In this document: piece after piece, positions 22,172 through 30,961 of the stretch
Position numbering within the stretch: the first letter of the stretch is position 1
Layout: the number at the start of each line of letters is the position of its first letter
Origin: an uncultured Sutterella sp.
GTDB lineage: Bacteria > Pseudomonadota > Gammaproteobacteria > Burkholderiales > Burkholderiaceae_F
Assembly: GCA_937943605.1 (NCBI GenBank)
Contig: CALEAW010000005.1
Coordinates: 1-31,366 of the forward strand
Reading direction: 5' to 3'
DNA length: 31,366 bases
Program-made: the position numbers and the translations under genes
Notes under the pieces: model-generated
Told to the model about the DNA's origin: nothing
What the model saw: the letters and a program-made list of their open reading frames with translations, nothing else
Databases searched by the model: none

Positions 22172-23713
22172 ATGCAACTCAATCCCAGTGAAATCAGCGA
22201 TTTGCTGAAGAAGCGTATCGAAGGCCTCGGCGTTTCCGCTGATCTTCGCACGCAAGGCACCGTAGTGTCGGTGACTGACGGTATTTGCCGTGTTCACGGT
22301 CTTAGCGACGTGATGCAGGGCGAAATGCTCGAATTCCCCAACAATACGTATGGCCTTGCTCTTAACCTGGAACGTGATTCCGTTGGTGCCGTTATTCTCG
22401 GTTCCTACGAACATATTTCTGAAGGCGATTTGGTCAAGACGACTGGTCGCATTCTTTCTGTCCCTGTTGGCCCTGAACTGATTGGTCGCGTGGTTAACGC
22501 TCTCGGTCAGCCGATCGATGGCAAGGGTCCGATCAATGCCAAGATTTATGACGTGGTCGAAAAGGTCGCTCCTGGCGTTATCGATCGTCAGTCTGTTTCT
22601 CAGCCAGTTCAGACTGGTTTGAAGTCTGTTGACTCGATGGTGCCTATCGGACGCGGTCAGCGTGAACTTATCATTGGCGACCGTCAATGTGGTAAGACCG
22701 CTGTGGCTATCGATACGATCATTAACCAGAAGGGCAAGGACCTGATCTGTGTTTATGTCGCTATCGGCCAGAAGGCCTCTACGATTGCAAACGTGGTTCG
22801 TAAGCTCGAAGAAAGTGGCGCTATGGAATACACCATTGTCGTGGCTGCTACGGCTTCTGAATCCGCCGCTTTGCAGTACATCGCCCCGTACGCTGGCGCC
22901 ACGATGGGTGAATACTTCCGTGACCGCGGTCAGGACTCTTTGATTGTCTATGACGACTTGACGAAGCAGGCTTGGGCATATCGTCAGATTTCCTTGTTGC
23001 TACGTCGTCCGCCGGGACGTGAAGCCTACCCTGGTGACGTTTTCTACCTTCATAGCCGTTTGCTTGAACGCGCTGCCCGTGTGAATCCGGTCTATGTTGA
23101 ACGATTCACGAACGGTGAAGTCAAGGGTAAGACTGGTTCTATGACGGCTCTTCCGATCATTGAAACCCAGGCTGGTGACGTTACCGCGTTCGTTCCGACC
23201 AATGTGATTTCTATTACTGACGGTCAGATCTTCCTTGAAACCGACCTCTTCAATGCTGGTATTCGTCCGGCTATTAACCCGGGTATTTCTGTGTCCCGAG
23301 TTGGTGGCGCTGCTCAGACCAAGATCATTAAGAAGTTGGGTGGTGGTGTTCGTCTCGCTTTGGCTCAGTACCGTGAACTTGCTGCCTTTGCACAGTTCGC
23401 CTCTGACCTTGACGACGTGACCCGTAAGCAGCTCGATCGCGGTCGTGTTGTTACCGAACTCATGAAGCAGCCGCAGTATCAGCCGCTTCAGGTTTGGGAA
23501 GAAGCTCTGGTTCTCTACGCTGTGAACATGGGCGCTTACGACGACGTGGCTGTTGCTGATGCTCTTCGTGTCGAACGTGGTATGCGTGAATATCTCAAGA
23601 CGCATCACGCTGATTTGATCGAAACGATCGAAGCCACGAAGGAACTCTCCAAGGACGTTGATGCTCAGCTGAAGGCAGCTATCGAAACGTTCAAGAAGAG
23701 CGGTGCTTACTAA
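22172..23713 (+). CDS. atpA: F-type ATP synthase subunit alpha
   Basis: Alpha is the non-catalytic nucleotide-binding subunit of F1. The 513-residue product (the E. coli length) has the beta-barrel domain, the P-loop GDRQCGKT (169-176), and the C-terminal helical domain. The P-loop has Cys where E. coli has Thr (GDRQTGKT). The family signature PAINPGISVSRVGG is complete near 365-378. Lysine is coded mostly by AAG, a sign of high expression. GGAG precedes the ATG. Confidence 0.98.
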   Translation: MQLNPSEISDLLKKRIEGLGVSADLRTQGTVVSVTDGICRVHGLSDVMQGEMLEFPNNTYGLALNLERDSVGAVILGSYEHISEGDLVKTTGRILSVPVGPELIGRVVNALGQPIDGKGPINAKIYDVVEKVAPGVIDRQSVSQPVQTGLKSVDSMVPIGRGQRELIIGDRQCGKTAVAIDTIINQKGKDLICVYVAIGQKASTIANVVRKLEESGAMEYTIVVAATASESAALQYIAPYAGATMGEYFRDRGQDSLIVYDDLTKQAWAYRQISLLLRRPPGREAYPGDVFYLHSRLLERAARVNPVYVERFTNGEVKGKTGSMTALPIIETQAGDVTAFVPTNVISITDGQIFLETDLFNAGIRPAINPGISVSRVGGAAQTKIIKKLGGGVRLALAQYRELAAFAQFASDLDDVTRKQLDRGRVVTELMKQPQYQPLQVWEEALVLYAVNMGAYDDVAVADALRVERGMREYLKTHHADLIETIEATKELSKDVDAQLKAAIETFKKSGAY

Positions 23714-23744
23714 GCGTTAACCAATCCAAGAGGACCCATATCCC

Positions 23745-24620
23745 ATGCCAAGTACAAAGGAAATTCGCGGAAAGATCAAGAGCGTGCAAAACACGCGCAA
23801 GATCACCAAGGCGATGGAGATGGTTGCGGCCTCGAAGATGCGCAAGGCACAGGATCGGATGTTTGCTTCCCGTCCTTATGGCGATAAGATTCGAGTAATT
23901 TGCTCGCACTTAGCCAAGGCAAACAGTGAATACAAGCATCCGTTCCTTGTGAAGCACGAAGGCACTAAGAAAGTCGGTCTCATTATGGTTACGACTGACA
24001 AGGGTCTTGCTGGTCCCCTTAATACCAATATTCAGCGTCTTGTTCTTCAACAGATCAAGACCTGGAGCGCGGAAGGTTATTCCGTTGACGCTACGGCTAT
24101 TGGTAATAAGGGCTTAGGCTTCCTCCAGCGCCTTCAAGCTAATGTGGTTAGCCAGGTTGTTCAACTTGGCGACCGCCCAAACCTCGACCGTCTGATTGGC
24201 GCAATCCGCGTTCAAATTCAGGCATATGTCGAAGGTAAGGTGGATTCTGTGCATCTGGCCTACTCACGTTTTGTTAACGCCATGAAGCAGGAACCCGTGA
24301 TCGAGCAGATTTTGCCGCTTACGGATTCTTATCTTGATGCTGATACTAAGCGTGACCACTCGTGGGACTATCTCTACGAGCCCGACGCCGAAACCGTTCT
24401 CGACGCATTGCTTAAGCGATACGTTGAGGCTTTGATTTATCAGGCAGTTGCTGAAAATATGGCTTCTGAACAAAGTGCCCGTATGGTTGCTATGAAGGCA
24501 GCTTCGGATAACGCTAAGAAGCTTATTGGAGAGTTGCAACTTGTCTACAACAAGACTCGCCAGGCTGGTATTACGAAGGAAATCACCGAAATTGTCGGTG
24601 GTGCAGCCGCGGTGTCTTAA
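23745..24620 (+). CDS. atpG: F-type ATP synthase subunit gamma
   Basis: Gamma is the central rotor shaft. The 291-residue product starts PSTKEIRGKIKSVQNTRKIT and continues with AMEMVAASKMRKAQ, the N-terminal coiled-coil helix; it ends with ARMVAMKAASDNAKKLIGEL and a terminal helix (about 250-291) that completes the shaft. Length fits the family (E. coli 287). AGAGG stands 12-16 nt before the ATG. Confidence 0.97.
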   Translation: MPSTKEIRGKIKSVQNTRKITKAMEMVAASKMRKAQDRMFASRPYGDKIRVICSHLAKANSEYKHPFLVKHEGTKKVGLIMVTTDKGLAGPLNTNIQRLVLQQIKTWSAEGYSVDATAIGNKGLGFLQRLQANVVSQVVQLGDRPNLDRLIGAIRVQIQAYVEGKVDSVHLAYSRFVNAMKQEPVIEQILPLTDSYLDADTKRDHSWDYLYEPDAETVLDALLKRYVEALIYQAVAENMASEQSARMVAMKAASDNAKKLIGELQLVYNKTRQAGITKEITEIVGGAAAVS

Positions 24621-24649
24621 TTGAAAGTATCGATAACTGAGGAAAACCC

Positions 24650-26053
24650 ATGAGTATCGGACAGATCGTTCAGGTCATTGGCGCCGTGGTGGACATTGAA
24701 TTTCCCCGCGAAGCCATGCCTAAGGTTTACGAAGCTCTCGTCCTTGAACGTGATGAGAACAATACCCTGGCCGAGGCCGGCCTGACCTTCGAAGTGCAAC
24801 AACAGTTGGGCGACGGCGTGGTTCGTACCATTGCCATGGGCTCTTCTGAAGGTCTGCAGCGCGGCATGAAGGTCAATAGCACTGGGCACGAAATTTCTGT
24901 GCCTGTTGGCCCTAAGACCCTTGGTCGTATTATGGACGTGCTTGGTCGCCCGATCGACGATTGTGGCGATATCGGCGCTGAAGAAGTTCGCCCGATTCAC
25001 CGTCCTGCCCCGAAGTTCGACGAACTTTCTCCTTCCGTTGACTTGCTTGAAACGGGTATTAAGGTTATTGACCTTATTTGTCCGTTCGCTAAAGGCGGTA
25101 AGGTTGGTTTGTTCGGCGGTGCCGGTGTGGGCAAAACCGTTAACATGATGGAATTGATCAACAACATTGCTAAGCAGTACGGTGGTTATTCTGTGTTTGC
25201 TGGTGTTGGTGAACGTACCCGTGAAGGGAACGACTTCTATCATGAAATGGAAGATTCGAAGGTTTTGGACAAGGTTGCCATGGTCTTCGGTCAGATGAAT
25301 GAACCTCCGGGAAACCGTCTTCGTGTTGCCTTGACTGGTCTTACGATGGCTGAAGCTTTCCGTGATGAAGGTCGTGACATTCTTCTCTTCATCGACAACA
25401 TCTACCGTTACACTTTGGCTGGTACTGAAGTTTCTGCTTTGCTCGGTCGTATGCCGTCTGCTGTGGGTTATCAGCCGACGCTTGCTGAAGAAATGGGTAA
25501 GCTTCAGGAACGTATTGCCTCCACGAAGACAGGTTCTATTACGTCTATTCAGGCCGTTTACGTGCCTGCTGACGACTTGACTGACCCGTCTCCGGCTACA
25601 ACCTTCGGTCACTTGGACGCTACGGTTGTGTTGTCTCGTGATATCGCTTCTCTCGGTATTTATCCGGCCGTTGACCCGCTTGACTCTACGTCTCGTCAGG
25701 TTGACCCGAACATTATCGGTGAAGAGCATTACACGACCTGCCGTCGAGTTCAGGAAACTCTCCAGCGCTATAAGGAACTTCGCGACATTATCGCCATTCT
25801 CGGTATGGACGAACTCGCTCCTGAGGATAAGATGACGGTGATGCGTGCTCGTAAGATCCAGAACTTCCTTTCTCAGCCGTTCCATGTGGCAGAAGTCTTT
25901 ACTGGTGCCCCTGGTAAATACGTTCCGCTCAAGGAAACTATCCGCGGCTTCAAGATGATTGTTGAAGGTGAGTGCGACGAGCTTCCCGAACAGGCTTTCT
26001 ACATGGTGGGTACCATTGACGAAGCCTTCGAAAAGGCGAAGACCCTGAAGTAA
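24650..26053 (+). CDS. atpD: F-type ATP synthase subunit beta (catalytic)
   Basis: Beta carries the catalytic sites for ATP synthesis. The 467-residue product has the P-loop GGAGVGKT (156-163), GERTREGNDFYHEM with the catalytic Glu, and the DELSEED-loop equivalent DELAPEDK in the C-terminal domain. The alpha/beta signature (PAVDPLDSTS) is present. A hairpin separates it from atpC. Confidence 0.98.
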   Translation: MSIGQIVQVIGAVVDIEFPREAMPKVYEALVLERDENNTLAEAGLTFEVQQQLGDGVVRTIAMGSSEGLQRGMKVNSTGHEISVPVGPKTLGRIMDVLGRPIDDCGDIGAEEVRPIHRPAPKFDELSPSVDLLETGIKVIDLICPFAKGGKVGLFGGAGVGKTVNMMELINNIAKQYGGYSVFAGVGERTREGNDFYHEMEDSKVLDKVAMVFGQMNEPPGNRLRVALTGLTMAEAFRDEGRDILLFIDNIYRYTLAGTEVSALLGRMPSAVGYQPTLAEEMGKLQERIASTKTGSITSIQAVYVPADDLTDPSPATTFGHLDATVVLSRDIASLGIYPAVDPLDSTSRQVDPNIIGEEHYTTCRRVQETLQRYKELRDIIAILGMDELAPEDKMTVMRARKIQNFLSQPFHVAEVFTGAPGKYVPLKETIRGFKMIVEGECDELPEQAFYMVGTIDEAFEKAKTLK

Positions 26054-26060
26054 TGCTTGT

Positions 26061-26089
26061 CTGGATCAACTGCAAAGTAGTTGATCCAG
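26061..26089 (+). promoter_or_regulatory. Hairpin between atpD and atpC
   Basis: CTGGATCAACT (26061-26071) pairs perfectly with AGTTGATCCAG (26079-26089) around a 7-nt loop. There is no T-run, so it is not a standard terminator. It lies 8 bp after the atpD stop and could protect the upstream mRNA or lower atpC expression. Confidence 0.65.
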
Positions 26090-26117
26090 TCAGGCGCCCG
26101 ACAACGGAGCAACAAAA

Positions 26118-26537
26118 ATGGCTACTATTAAAGTTGACGTCGTTAGCGCGGAAGAGTCTATCTTCTCCGGTGACGCCGAGCTCGTTTCGCTGCCCGGTCA
26201 GTCTGGCGAATTAGGTATTTTGCCTGGACACGTGCCCCTTATTACACTGATCCGTCCTGGTTTTGTTCGCATTCATTTGCCGGGCAAGCAGGAAGTGGAG
26301 CAGGTGTTTGTGGCTGGTGGTGTGCTTGAAGTTCAACCCAATTTAGTCACTGTGTTGGCTGACACGGCCGTTCGTAGTAAGGACCTCGATGAGGCCAAGG
26401 CTGCGAAAGCGCTTGAAGATGCACGTACACAGCGTCAAAATGCTACGGGTGAACTCGAAATTGCCAAGCTCGAAGCAGAAATGGCTGCTTTGGCAGCTCA
26501 GCTTGTTGCAATCAAGAAGATTCGTCAGCAGCGTTAA
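26118..26537 (+). CDS. atpC: F-type ATP synthase subunit epsilon
   Basis: Epsilon is part of the rotor and inhibits ATP hydrolysis. The 139-residue product has the N-terminal beta-sandwich (VDVVSAEESIFSGDAE, then LPGQSGELGILPGHVPLIT near 25-43) and a C-terminal helical hairpin rich in Ala, Glu and Lys (about 90-139). The length equals E. coli AtpC. It is the last gene of the operon, before a strong terminator. Confidence 0.97.
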   Translation: MATIKVDVVSAEESIFSGDAELVSLPGQSGELGILPGHVPLITLIRPGFVRIHLPGKQEVEQVFVAGGVLEVQPNLVTVLADTAVRSKDLDEAKAAKALEDARTQRQNATGELEIAKLEAEMAALAAQLVAIKKIRQQR

Positions 26538-26555
26538 GCGAACGTTGTTTCATAG

Positions 26556-26592
26556 AAAAAAGGTGGTATTGGATCAATACCACCTTTTTTTT
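26556..26592 (+). terminator. Intrinsic terminator of the atp operon
   Basis: GGTGGTATT and AATACCACC form a perfect 9-bp stem with a 5-nt loop, preceded by six A and followed by eight T. It closes the atp operon 18 bp after atpC. Confidence 0.95.
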
Positions 26593-26610
26593 ACTTTAAT
26601 TCAAAAAAAT

Positions 26611-26640
26611 ATGACAAGCTAAGGGCAACGGTTGTATAAC
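26611..26640 (+). promoter_or_regulatory. Promoter of the universal stress protein gene
   Basis: ATGACA (26611-26616), an 18-bp spacer and TATAAC (26635-26640) each differ by one base from the sigma-70 consensus. They lie just past the atp terminator, so the stress gene is expressed separately. Confidence 0.55.
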
Positions 26641-26681
26641 TTAGTTTTCAATGCAGAAGAAGTTGAAAAACGGAGACCAAA

Positions 26682-27086
26682 ATGACAAGCGTTAAGGTAC
26701 TGGTAACTACAGACGGGTCTAATCTTAGTGATAAGGCTATTGATACCGCAATTGAGTTGGTTGAACAACTGCATGGTGAGTTGATTGGTATGACGGCAGT
26801 GATCGGAGCTCCTCCAGCGGGTGGTTTTGAAGCGGAAGACACTGCTGTTCGTGATCGTTTAGCCATTATTTCGCGTAAGGCTGCTGAGAAAGGTGTGCCA
26901 TGTGAAGTAGTAGCGGAACACGCTGATGCTGTTTGGAAAGGAGTTCTTGCCTGTGCTGTACGCCATAATGTGAATTTTATTGTTATGGCTAGTCGAGGCT
27001 TGGGTTCGATCGGTTCTTTATTGTTGGGAAGTGAAACGCAAAAAGTGCTACATAAGGCCGATCGACCAGTTTTAATCGTTCGTTAA
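26682..27086 (+). CDS. Universal stress protein (UspA family)
   Basis: The 134-residue single-domain protein has the Usp fold pattern: VKVLVTTDGSNLSDKAIDTA (4-23) at the N-terminus and the nucleotide-binding segment MASRGLGSIGSLLLGSETQK, ending in RPVLIVR. The latter resembles the G-x2-G-x9-G(S/T) motif of ATP-binding Usps, with Ala in the first Gly place. Such proteins raise survival under starvation or stress; the exact role is unknown. GGAG lies 7-10 nt before the ATG. It has its own promoter, and its last 4 bp overlap the convergent yggU gene. Confidence 0.92.
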   Translation: MTSVKVLVTTDGSNLSDKAIDTAIELVEQLHGELIGMTAVIGAPPAGGFEAEDTAVRDRLAIISRKAAEKGVPCEVVAEHADAVWKGVLACAVRHNVNFIVMASRGLGSIGSLLLGSETQKVLHKADRPVLIVR

Positions 27087-27421
27087 TTGGAAGACAAGTA
27101 TTTATGTAGTCGCTCGAGTAGGTCTTGGGAAGATAGCCCGTAGATAGCCAGGCTTTTTTCTCGACTGGTATCTCCTCGAGTGAGCTCGATAGAGCTTTTA
27201 GGTATGTGTAGTAGCTTGGCGAAGAACTTGATTAATACAGTGTTAGCTTTGCCATCGACAGGAGGTGAGGCTAAGCATACTTTCAGCTTATCGCCATAGA
27301 TACCAACGATAGCAGTGCGTTTTGCTGCTGGTTGCGCATGAATAGCCAAAAATAATTCATTATTTTTGCCAATCGAAAGCCAGTTTGTGTTCGTCAAGGG
27401 CGATTCTGGATGAGTAGGCAT
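27083..27421 (-). CDS. yggU: YggU-family protein (DUF167, UPF0235)
   Basis: The 112-residue protein has the DUF167 core: LAIHAQPAAKRTAIVGIYGD (about 25-44), LKVCLASPPVDGKANTVLIKF and SIELTRGDTSREKSLAI. The biochemical function of the family is unknown. The N-terminus is about 15 residues longer than the core; AAAGAG before the ATG at 27421 supports this start. It converges with the stress gene (4-bp overlap, no terminator between them) and diverges from hemE with only 30 bp between the start codons, so the hemE promoter must overlap its 5' end. Confidence 0.9.
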   Translation of the reverse strand: MPTHPESPLTNTNWLSIGKNNELFLAIHAQPAAKRTAIVGIYGDKLKVCLASPPVDGKANTVLIKFFAKLLHIPKSSIELTRGDTSREKSLAIYGLSSQDLLERLHKYLSSN

Positions 27422-27451
27422 TTTTTGCTCTTTCTTTTATATAGCTTCTAA

Positions 27452-28525
27452 ATGGAAACCATGAAACCGATCAATGATTGCTTCTTACGAGCGCTCAAGC
27501 GTGAAAAAACTGATTTTACCCCTGTTTGGTTAATGCGTCAGGCAGGGCGTTATCTTCCTGAATACTGCGAAACCCGCGCTCGTGCCGGGAGTTTCATGGG
27601 CTTAGCTATGAATCCTGAGTATGCGACAGAGGTCACTTTACAACCCATTGATCGCTACGGGTTAGATGCTGCTATTCTTTTTTCGGATATTTTGACAGTT
27701 CCAGATGCGATGGGTTTAGGCCTGCAGTTTGTTGCAGGAGAAGGCCCTGTTTTTGATAAGCCTGTACAATCCGAGGAGGCTGTCAAGCAATTGTTTGTGC
27801 CTGATCCTAATCAGGAACTGCGCTATGTTATGGATGCAGTTGTATGCATTCGTAGAGCATTGAATAATCGCGTTCCTTTGATTGGTTTTTCTGGGTCTCC
27901 TTTTACTTTAGCTTGTTACATGATTGAAGGGCGCGGCAGTCGCGATTTTCGTACAGTCAAGACGATGATGTACCGTCGTCCTGACTTGTTCGAACGCGTG
28001 CTTGAGGTTAATGCTGAGGCGGTAGCTAAGTATCTATCCGCACAGATTGATGCAGGGGCGCAGGCTATTCAGATCTTTGATACCTGGGGAGGCATGCTGG
28101 CCGATGGAGATTTCCAAAGATTCTCGCTGCGTTATACGCAAAAAGTACTTGAGCAAGTGAAGACCCTGCAAAACAACGAAACTGTTCCTTCGATTGTCTT
28201 TACCAAAGGAGGCGGGGAATGGCTGTCTGACATCGCGGCTTGTGGTTGCGATGCAGTTGGTTTGGATTGGACAACTAATATTCAACGAGCTCGCAAGGTT
28301 GTCGAAGATAAGGTTTCTTTACAGGGAAATATGGATCCGTTTGCGCTTTTCGGTACTGAAGAGGCTATTCGTGCCGAAGTTCGTAAGGTTCTTGATGGAT
28401 ACGGAAAAGTCAACCAAGGTGGGCATGTGTTTAATTTAGGTCACGGCATAAACCAATTCACGCCGATCGAGAATGTTCAAATTTTGGTTGATGAAGTCCA
28501 CGCTTATAGTCGTCAATACCATTAA
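27452..28525 (+). CDS. hemE: Uroporphyrinogen decarboxylase
   Basis: HemE decarboxylates uroporphyrinogen III to coproporphyrinogen III in haem synthesis. The 357-residue product (E. coli 354) has TPVWLMRQAGRYLPEY (about 22-37) with the substrate-binding Arg residues, FSDILTVPDAMGLGL, and GFSGSPFTLACYMIEG. The start is uncertain between ATG 27452 and ATG 27461; neither has a strong ribosome binding site. It follows the atp/usp block and precedes priA, as in other Burkholderiales. A terminator follows 50 bp downstream. Confidence 0.97.
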   Translation: METMKPINDCFLRALKREKTDFTPVWLMRQAGRYLPEYCETRARAGSFMGLAMNPEYATEVTLQPIDRYGLDAAILFSDILTVPDAMGLGLQFVAGEGPVFDKPVQSEEAVKQLFVPDPNQELRYVMDAVVCIRRALNNRVPLIGFSGSPFTLACYMIEGRGSRDFRTVKTMMYRRPDLFERVLEVNAEAVAKYLSAQIDAGAQAIQIFDTWGGMLADGDFQRFSLRYTQKVLEQVKTLQNNETVPSIVFTKGGGEWLSDIAACGCDAVGLDWTTNIQRARKVVEDKVSLQGNMDPFALFGTEEAIRAEVRKVLDGYGKVNQGGHVFNLGHGINQFTPIENVQILVDEVHAYSRQYH

Positions 28526-28538
28526 ATAGTAGTAGCAG

Positions 28539-28547
28539 TTATGCACA
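28539..28547 (+). promoter_or_regulatory. DnaA box (TTATGCACA) after hemE
   Basis: TTATGCACA fits the TTATNCACA DnaA-box consensus. It lies between the hemE stop and its terminator. Confidence 0.5.
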
Positions 28548-28574
28548 GAAAACAAGCCCTGTGCACAACCTACC

Positions 28575-28612
28575 AAAGGCGCTTACGGCAATGACTTGTA
28601 AGCGCCTTTATT
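28575..28612 (+). terminator. Intrinsic terminator of hemE
   Basis: AAAGGCGCTTAC (28575-28586) pairs perfectly with GTAAGCGCCTTT (28598-28609) over 12 bp with an 11-nt loop, followed by a T-rich tail (TTTATTGTT). Confidence 0.88.
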
Positions 28613-28724
28613 GTTAAGCGGCCTAAATTTCAGGTGATTGCAAGAATATTCTTATCTTTTTTAACGCTGGTTAAATTGTTAAAAAAGATAAGAAAGAAGA
28701 GTCCTTTTCTGAAAATCCACAGAC

Positions 28725-28733
28725 TTATCCACA
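28725..28733 (+). promoter_or_regulatory. DnaA box upstream of priA
   Basis: TTATCCACA, a perfect DnaA box 24 bp before the priA ATG, in an AT-rich leader. It could link priA expression to DnaA. Confidence 0.6.
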
Positions 28734-28756
28734 ACAGAGTTTTATTGAGTTTGTTT

Positions 28757-30769
28757 ATGAAAGAGGGAAATTCTCTTTACGCAAAAGTCATTGTCGAGGC
28801 GCCGGGATTAGCTCCTTTAGATTATGTTGTACCTGCGGACATGATGGTTGCTGTAGGGGATCGAGTTATTGTCGGGCTCCGTACGCGTAATGTGGTTGGC
28901 ATTGTTGTAGGTTTACAAAATGCTCCGGATTTCGCGAAAGCTCGCCTTCGTTCGATTAAACAAGTTTTACGTGAGACGGCGCCTTTGTCGGCTGAGTGGC
29001 TGGCTCTTACCAAATTTGCGGCGCAGTATTATGTGCGCTCATGGGGAGAATCGGCAGTTCCTGCGTTACCTATTTTTTTTCGTAAGGTACCTGGTGTTAG
29101 ACATAAAACGCAGTTTGCTAAATTGTTAGATATGCCAACACGATTGATCGGAGAGGATAAGCGGCCTACATTAAATGCAGAACAGCAATATGCAGTCGAT
29201 ACGGTCAGTACTACGTCAGGTTTCGCACCATTCCTTTTATATGGGGTGACGGGGTCGGGTAAGACTGAGGTTTATTTACATATCATTGAGCGTGTTTTGC
29301 GACAAGAGTCAAATACTCAGGTTTTGCTATTAGTTCCTGAGATCAACTTAACACCTCAGCTTGAGGAACGTGTCAGATCACGTTTTCCTCAAGAGCAGGT
29401 AGTCGCTTTAAACTCAGAATATTCCGACACTGAACGAGCGAGAGCTTGGTTAGCAGTCCATGAAGGGCGAGCTAGGGTATTGGTTGGAACTCGATTGGCG
29501 ATCTTTACTAGTTTTAAGAAGTTGTCACTCATCATCGTTGATGAAGAGCATGATAGTTCTTATAAAGCTGGAGATGGTTTACGTTTTTCAGCAAGAGATT
29601 TAGCTGTATGGCGAGCAAGTAAGAATCAAATTCCTGTTGTTTTAGGCTCGGCGACACCGTCTATTGAAACTTGGGTGAAGGCGAATACGGGAGGATATTC
29701 GCTACTTACTTTAAAAGAAAGAGCTGTAAAAGAGGCTCAACTTCCTACTATTCATTTAGTGGATGTACCACGGCGTGGAGCAAGGCGGGCTTTATCAGAC
29801 GTAGTGGTCGAGAAGATTCAGCAATATCTCAATGCAGGAAAGCAAGTTCTAGTCTTTCTAAACCGGCGTGGTTATGCACCAGTTTTATCTTGCCCTGCTT
29901 GTGATTGGGTAAGTACCTGTCAAAGATGTTCTACATTCGCTGTTTTTCATAAGAAAACACAGACTCTTACTTGTCACCATTGTGGATGGAGTACCCCGGT
30001 GCCAGAGACTTGTCCAGTGTGTGGCAATGTAGATATTATTCCGAGGGGTATCGGCACAGAACGAGTCGAGGAAGAATTAGCTCATTTCTTTCCCGCGGCA
30101 CGCGTTTTACGCATTGATCGTGATAGTGTTTCTAGGAAGTATGAGGCTGAGAAAGCGTTTCAACAAGTTCACCAAGGAAAGGTTGATATTCTCGTTGGTA
30201 CTCAAATGATTGCTAAAGGGCATGACTTTGCAAACGTAGGCTTGGTAGTTATTTTGAATTCAGATTCGCAAATCTTAAGTCCTGATGCTCGCGCTAAGGA
30301 AAGATTGTTTTCAACTTTAATGCAGGTGGCAGGTAGAGCAGGTAGGCATGGAGATCAAGGTCTGGTGTTAATTCAAACCCGTTTACCTGAAGAGCCTATT
30401 TTTTCGCATTTGGAAAAGCAGGACTATGATGGATTTGCAACTGCGTTGGTGAATGAACGAAGAGAAAATTGGTGTGTGCCTTTTGTTTATCAAGCTTTGT
30501 TGACTGCGCAAGCGAAGACGTTGGCTGAAGCTTTGTATTTCTTACAGGCTGTTGCGAAACAAGCGATATCGTTTATGTCTGATGATATTCGCGTTTACGA
30601 TCCTGTCCCTATGCCAGTTGTGCGTTTGATGGATATTGAACGAGCGCAACTATTAATAGAGGCTGACAACCGGGCTTCGTTAAATCGCTTTCTTTGGGCG
30701 TGGCAATCTACCTTTCAGTCCCCGACTGGTATTGATTGGACTATTGAGGTGGACCCGTTGTCGATATAA
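28757..30769 (+). CDS. priA: Primosomal replication restart helicase PriA
   Basis: PriA is the 3'-to-5' helicase that recognises stalled forks and starts reloading of DnaB. The 670-residue product has the N-terminal 3'-DNA-binding domain (YAKVIVEAPGLAPLDYVVP, 8-26), Walker A GVTGSGKT (163-170), DEEH (262-265), all eight zinc-binding cysteines (379, 382, 388, 391, 406, 409, 419, 422) and the helicase motif TLMQVAGRAGRHG. I chose the ATG at 28757 because family homology begins there; an upstream in-frame GTG at 28634 would add 41 lysine- and leucine-rich residues that look like translated leader DNA. Its ribosome binding site is poor. A perfect DnaA box lies just upstream and a terminator about 90 bp downstream. 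Confidence 0.96.
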   Translation: MKEGNSLYAKVIVEAPGLAPLDYVVPADMMVAVGDRVIVGLRTRNVVGIVVGLQNAPDFAKARLRSIKQVLRETAPLSAEWLALTKFAAQYYVRSWGESAVPALPIFFRKVPGVRHKTQFAKLLDMPTRLIGEDKRPTLNAEQQYAVDTVSTTSGFAPFLLYGVTGSGKTEVYLHIIERVLRQESNTQVLLLVPEINLTPQLEERVRSRFPQEQVVALNSEYSDTERARAWLAVHEGRARVLVGTRLAIFTSFKKLSLIIVDEEHDSSYKAGDGLRFSARDLAVWRASKNQIPVVLGSATPSIETWVKANTGGYSLLTLKERAVKEAQLPTIHLVDVPRRGARRALSDVVVEKIQQYLNAGKQVLVFLNRRGYAPVLSCPACDWVSTCQRCSTFAVFHKKTQTLTCHHCGWSTPVPETCPVCGNVDIIPRGIGTERVEEELAHFFPAARVLRIDRDSVSRKYEAEKAFQQVHQGKVDILVGTQMIAKGHDFANVGLVVILNSDSQILSPDARAKERLFSTLMQVAGRAGRHGDQGLVLIQTRLPEEPIFSHLEKQDYDGFATALVNERRENWCVPFVYQALLTAQAKTLAEALYFLQAVAKQAISFMSDDIRVYDPVPMPVVRLMDIERAQLLIEADNRASLNRFLWAWQSTFQSPTGIDWTIEVDPLSI

Positions 30770-30857
30770 CCTCCGTATTGCTATTAATTAAAAGAACCGC
30801 AGTTCTTCGAACTATGCAAAAGTTTTAAAAACCAATAGCTTACAAAATTTTCCCGTG

Positions 30858-30891
30858 GCTCGGAATGATTTTTTTCATTTCGAGCTTTTTT
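30858..30891 (+). terminator. Intrinsic terminator of priA
   Basis: GCTCGGAATGA (30858-30868) pairs with TCATTTCGAGC (30875-30885) over 11 bp with one G-U pair and a 6-nt loop, followed by six T. Confidence 0.85.
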
Positions 30892-30961
30892 ACGCCCGTT
30901 TTCAAGGAGTAAATCGCATCTGACAAGTTCTTTTTTCATCTTCAAAAAACCTAGTAAAAAC

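Noticed and set aside
21596..22687. 363-codon open frame on the minus strand opposite atpH and atpA
   Set aside because: Same reason: an antisense shadow of biased atp genes with no recognisable motif.
24617..25885. 422-codon open frame on the minus strand opposite atpD
   Set aside because: It lies wholly antisense to a certain gene with strong codon bias, which keeps antisense frames open. No family features; poor composition (His-, Arg-, Asn-rich).
28634..28756. N-terminal extension of priA from a GTG at 28634
   Set aside because: The 41 extra residues are Lys/Leu-rich translated leader DNA containing a DnaA box. PriA homology begins at the ATG at 28757.
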